Origin: Parvivirga hydrogeniphila
GTDB taxonomy: Bacteria > Actinomycetota > Coriobacteriia > Anaerosomatales > Anaerosomataceae
Direction: 5' to 3'
DNA length: 64,000 bases
Assembly (NCBI RefSeq): GCF_023371205.1
Contig: NZ_JAMCCO010000003.1
Coordinates: 1 to 64,000 of the forward strand
In this document: piece by piece, positions 63,830 to 64,000 of the stretch
Layout: each line of letters opens with the position of its first letter
Position numbering within the stretch: the stretch's first letter is position 1
Position numbers and translations under genes: made by a program
Notes under the pieces: model-generated
The model's input: only the letters and a program-made list of their open reading frames with translations
Databases searched by the model: none
Told to the model about the DNA's origin: nothing

Positions 63830-64000
63830 TGCGGATGCCTGCCATTCGAGTGCACGAACTTGCAAAGGAATTCGGGATGAGCTCCAAGGAGCTCTTGGAG
63901 CACCTCGAGCGGCTGAAGATCCCGGCCAAGGGCCACTCTTCGACGCTGCACGACGCCTACGTCCAGAAGATCCGCAAGGACCTGGCGCCGATCATCGCAG
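63829..64000 (+). CDS. infB: Translation initiation factor IF-2 (5' end only)
   Basis: Only the first 57 codons are in the window. The translated start, IRVHELAKEFGMSSKELLEH, is the typical IF-2 N-terminal helix pair (IF2_N domain) and is followed by a second helix with YVQKIRKDL. The GTPase domain lies beyond the window. The ATG at 63829 overlaps the ylxR stop; a second ATG at 63835 is possible. Context after rimP-nusA-ylxR makes the call secure. Confidence 0.95.
   Translation, partial: MRMPAIRVHELAKEFGMSSKELLEHLERLKIPAKGHSSTLHDAYVQKIRKDLAPIIA

Overview
The window is GC-rich, almost entirely coding, and made of core bacterial housekeeping genes. Gene content and order point to an Actinomycetota lineage. 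A WhiG-type sigma factor sits just upstream of rpsB-tsf-pyrH-frr, as in Streptomyces, and a SepIVA-like coiled-coil gene lies between coaD and the DUF177 gene, as in mycobacteria. FabK, an ADP-forming acyl-CoA synthetase, a fatty acid kinase pair, a TIGR04076 protein and several Cys-rich proteins suggest an anaerobe, perhaps Coriobacteriia-like. That placement is inference. I saw no tRNA, rRNA, CRISPR array, insertion sequence, prophage or pseudogene.

Layout. 13-1948 (minus): gltX and a PsiE-like membrane protein. 2020-8669 (plus): a SAM-I riboswitch and metK, then priA, def, fmt, rsmB. 8704-12197: glpX, a convergent FmdB-type zinc ribbon gene, then a PASTA protein with a degenerate amidase domain and an M23 peptidase. 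12216-13603: a TPP riboswitch controlling thiT-thiN. 13689-15404: a GAF/HD-GYP-like protein with altered metal ligands, convergent with rpmB. 15848-18715: an Asp23/Gls24 protein followed by fatty acid kinase (fakA, fakB). 18715-23173: recG, rsmD, coaD, SepIVA-like, DUF177, rpmF.

23223-33633 is a carbon/lipid block: an ADP-forming acetyl-CoA synthetase, a BioD-like/DRTGG protein, plsX, fabH, fabK, fabD, fabG, acpP, a second FabK-like flavoprotein with a Cys cluster, and fabF. It runs by overlap into rnc. Then come smc-ftsY-ffh, rpsP-khpA-rimM-trmD-lepB, rplS, rnhB, a YraN protein, comM, dprA, trmFO-xerC-whiG, and a receiver/zinc-ribbon protein. 50995-64000 holds rpsB-tsf, pyrH-frr-uppS-cdsA-dxr-rseP-ispG, a lone Rossmann protein, proS, a TIGR04076 protein, and rimP-nusA-ylxR-infB. 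infB is cut by the window end.

Functionally, the window links fatty acid synthesis (fab, plsX), fatty acid salvage (fakAB), phospholipid and isoprenoid-carrier synthesis (cdsA, uppS, dxr, ispG), and translation and export. Many start codons overlap the previous stop by 1 to 8 bases, so long translationally coupled operons are likely. Promoters where I could find both boxes resemble TTGCGA/TTGACC, a 17-19 base gap, and TATCAT/TACCCT/TATACT. Terminators are mostly GC-rich hairpins without strong U-tracts. The two clear U-tract terminators are in regulated leaders: SAM-metK and rimP-nusA.

The most interesting signals are extra or altered domains on otherwise ordinary proteins: a winged-helix-like insert in RseP, a zinc-knuckle-like tail on NusA, a zinc ribbon on a response regulator next to WhiG, acidic tails on S16 and S2, a ligand-less amidase domain on a PASTA protein, and loss of key residues in the HD-GYP protein and in FakB. 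No single locus looks like a wholly new multi-gene system.
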